Shown here piece after piece: positions 21,464 to 21,465 of a stretch of 21,465 nt of DNA (position 1 is its first letter; every line of letters begins with the position of its first letter). The stretch is from a virus. Position numbers and translations under genes: made by a program. The notes beneath the pieces are model-generated. The model ran no database searches and was not told the DNA's origin. It saw only the letters and a program-made list of their open reading frames with translations. The stretch is taken from positions 1 to 21,465 of the IMG/VR virus record IMGVR_UViG_3300046534_001058; one strand, given 5' to 3'.

Positions 21464-21465
21464 AT

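Noticed and set aside
1-21465. tRNA genes, CRISPR arrays, insertion sequences and attachment sites
   Set aside because: I saw no cloverleaf-like sequence, no regularly spaced direct repeats, no transposase and no integrase in the window.

Overview
The window looks like part of the genome of a tailed (siphovirus-type) phage or prophage of a Bacteroidota host, most probably a Flavobacteriia member. The DNA is AT-rich and every credible gene lies on the minus strand, so the functional order runs from the right edge to the left edge. There are no recognisable Shine-Dalgarno sequences; starts are preceded by A/T-rich leaders. Two motifs fit the Bacteroidota -7 promoter consensus TAnnTTTG. Two proteins carry Sec signal peptides ending in NAQ-S or NSQ, as is common in flavobacteria. 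The terminase, capsid, portal and tape-measure proteins are recognisable phage families. No integrase, host gene, tRNA or CRISPR array is visible, so the sequence alone does not decide between a prophage and a lytic phage.

Right part (about 18100-21465): a string of tightly packed small genes. It includes an HTH protein that overlaps the next gene by 127 bp, a Met-rich 73-aa protein, a secreted beta-barrel-like protein preceded by the longest spacer of the window (188 bp, with three inverted repeats), and a compact C5 cytosine DNA methyltransferase.

Middle part (about 9560-18083): the packaging and head module. In transcription order it holds the small terminase, a 46-aa basic protein, a 55-aa membrane protein, a zinc-ribbon-like protein, the large terminase, portal, a 39-aa linker ORF, prohead protease, HK97-fold major capsid protein, a 52-aa protein, two neck or connector candidates, a 64-aa protein and the probable major tail protein. 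A strong intrinsic terminator follows the major tail protein gene.

Left part (1-9470): the tail module. It holds a tail-completion candidate, a possible tail-assembly chaperone, the tape measure protein, a large hub or baseplate candidate, a 686-aa tail-tip or fibre candidate with a segment resembling a SprB repeat, a 125-aa unknown, and the start of a signal-peptide-bearing protein cut by the left edge. Lysis, replication and integration genes are not recognised, although the 55-aa membrane protein is a weak holin candidate. The most interesting points are the SprB-like segment in a phage tail protein, the two phage-encoded exported proteins, and the structured spacer before the barrel gene. 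I did not find a clear previously undescribed multi-gene system.
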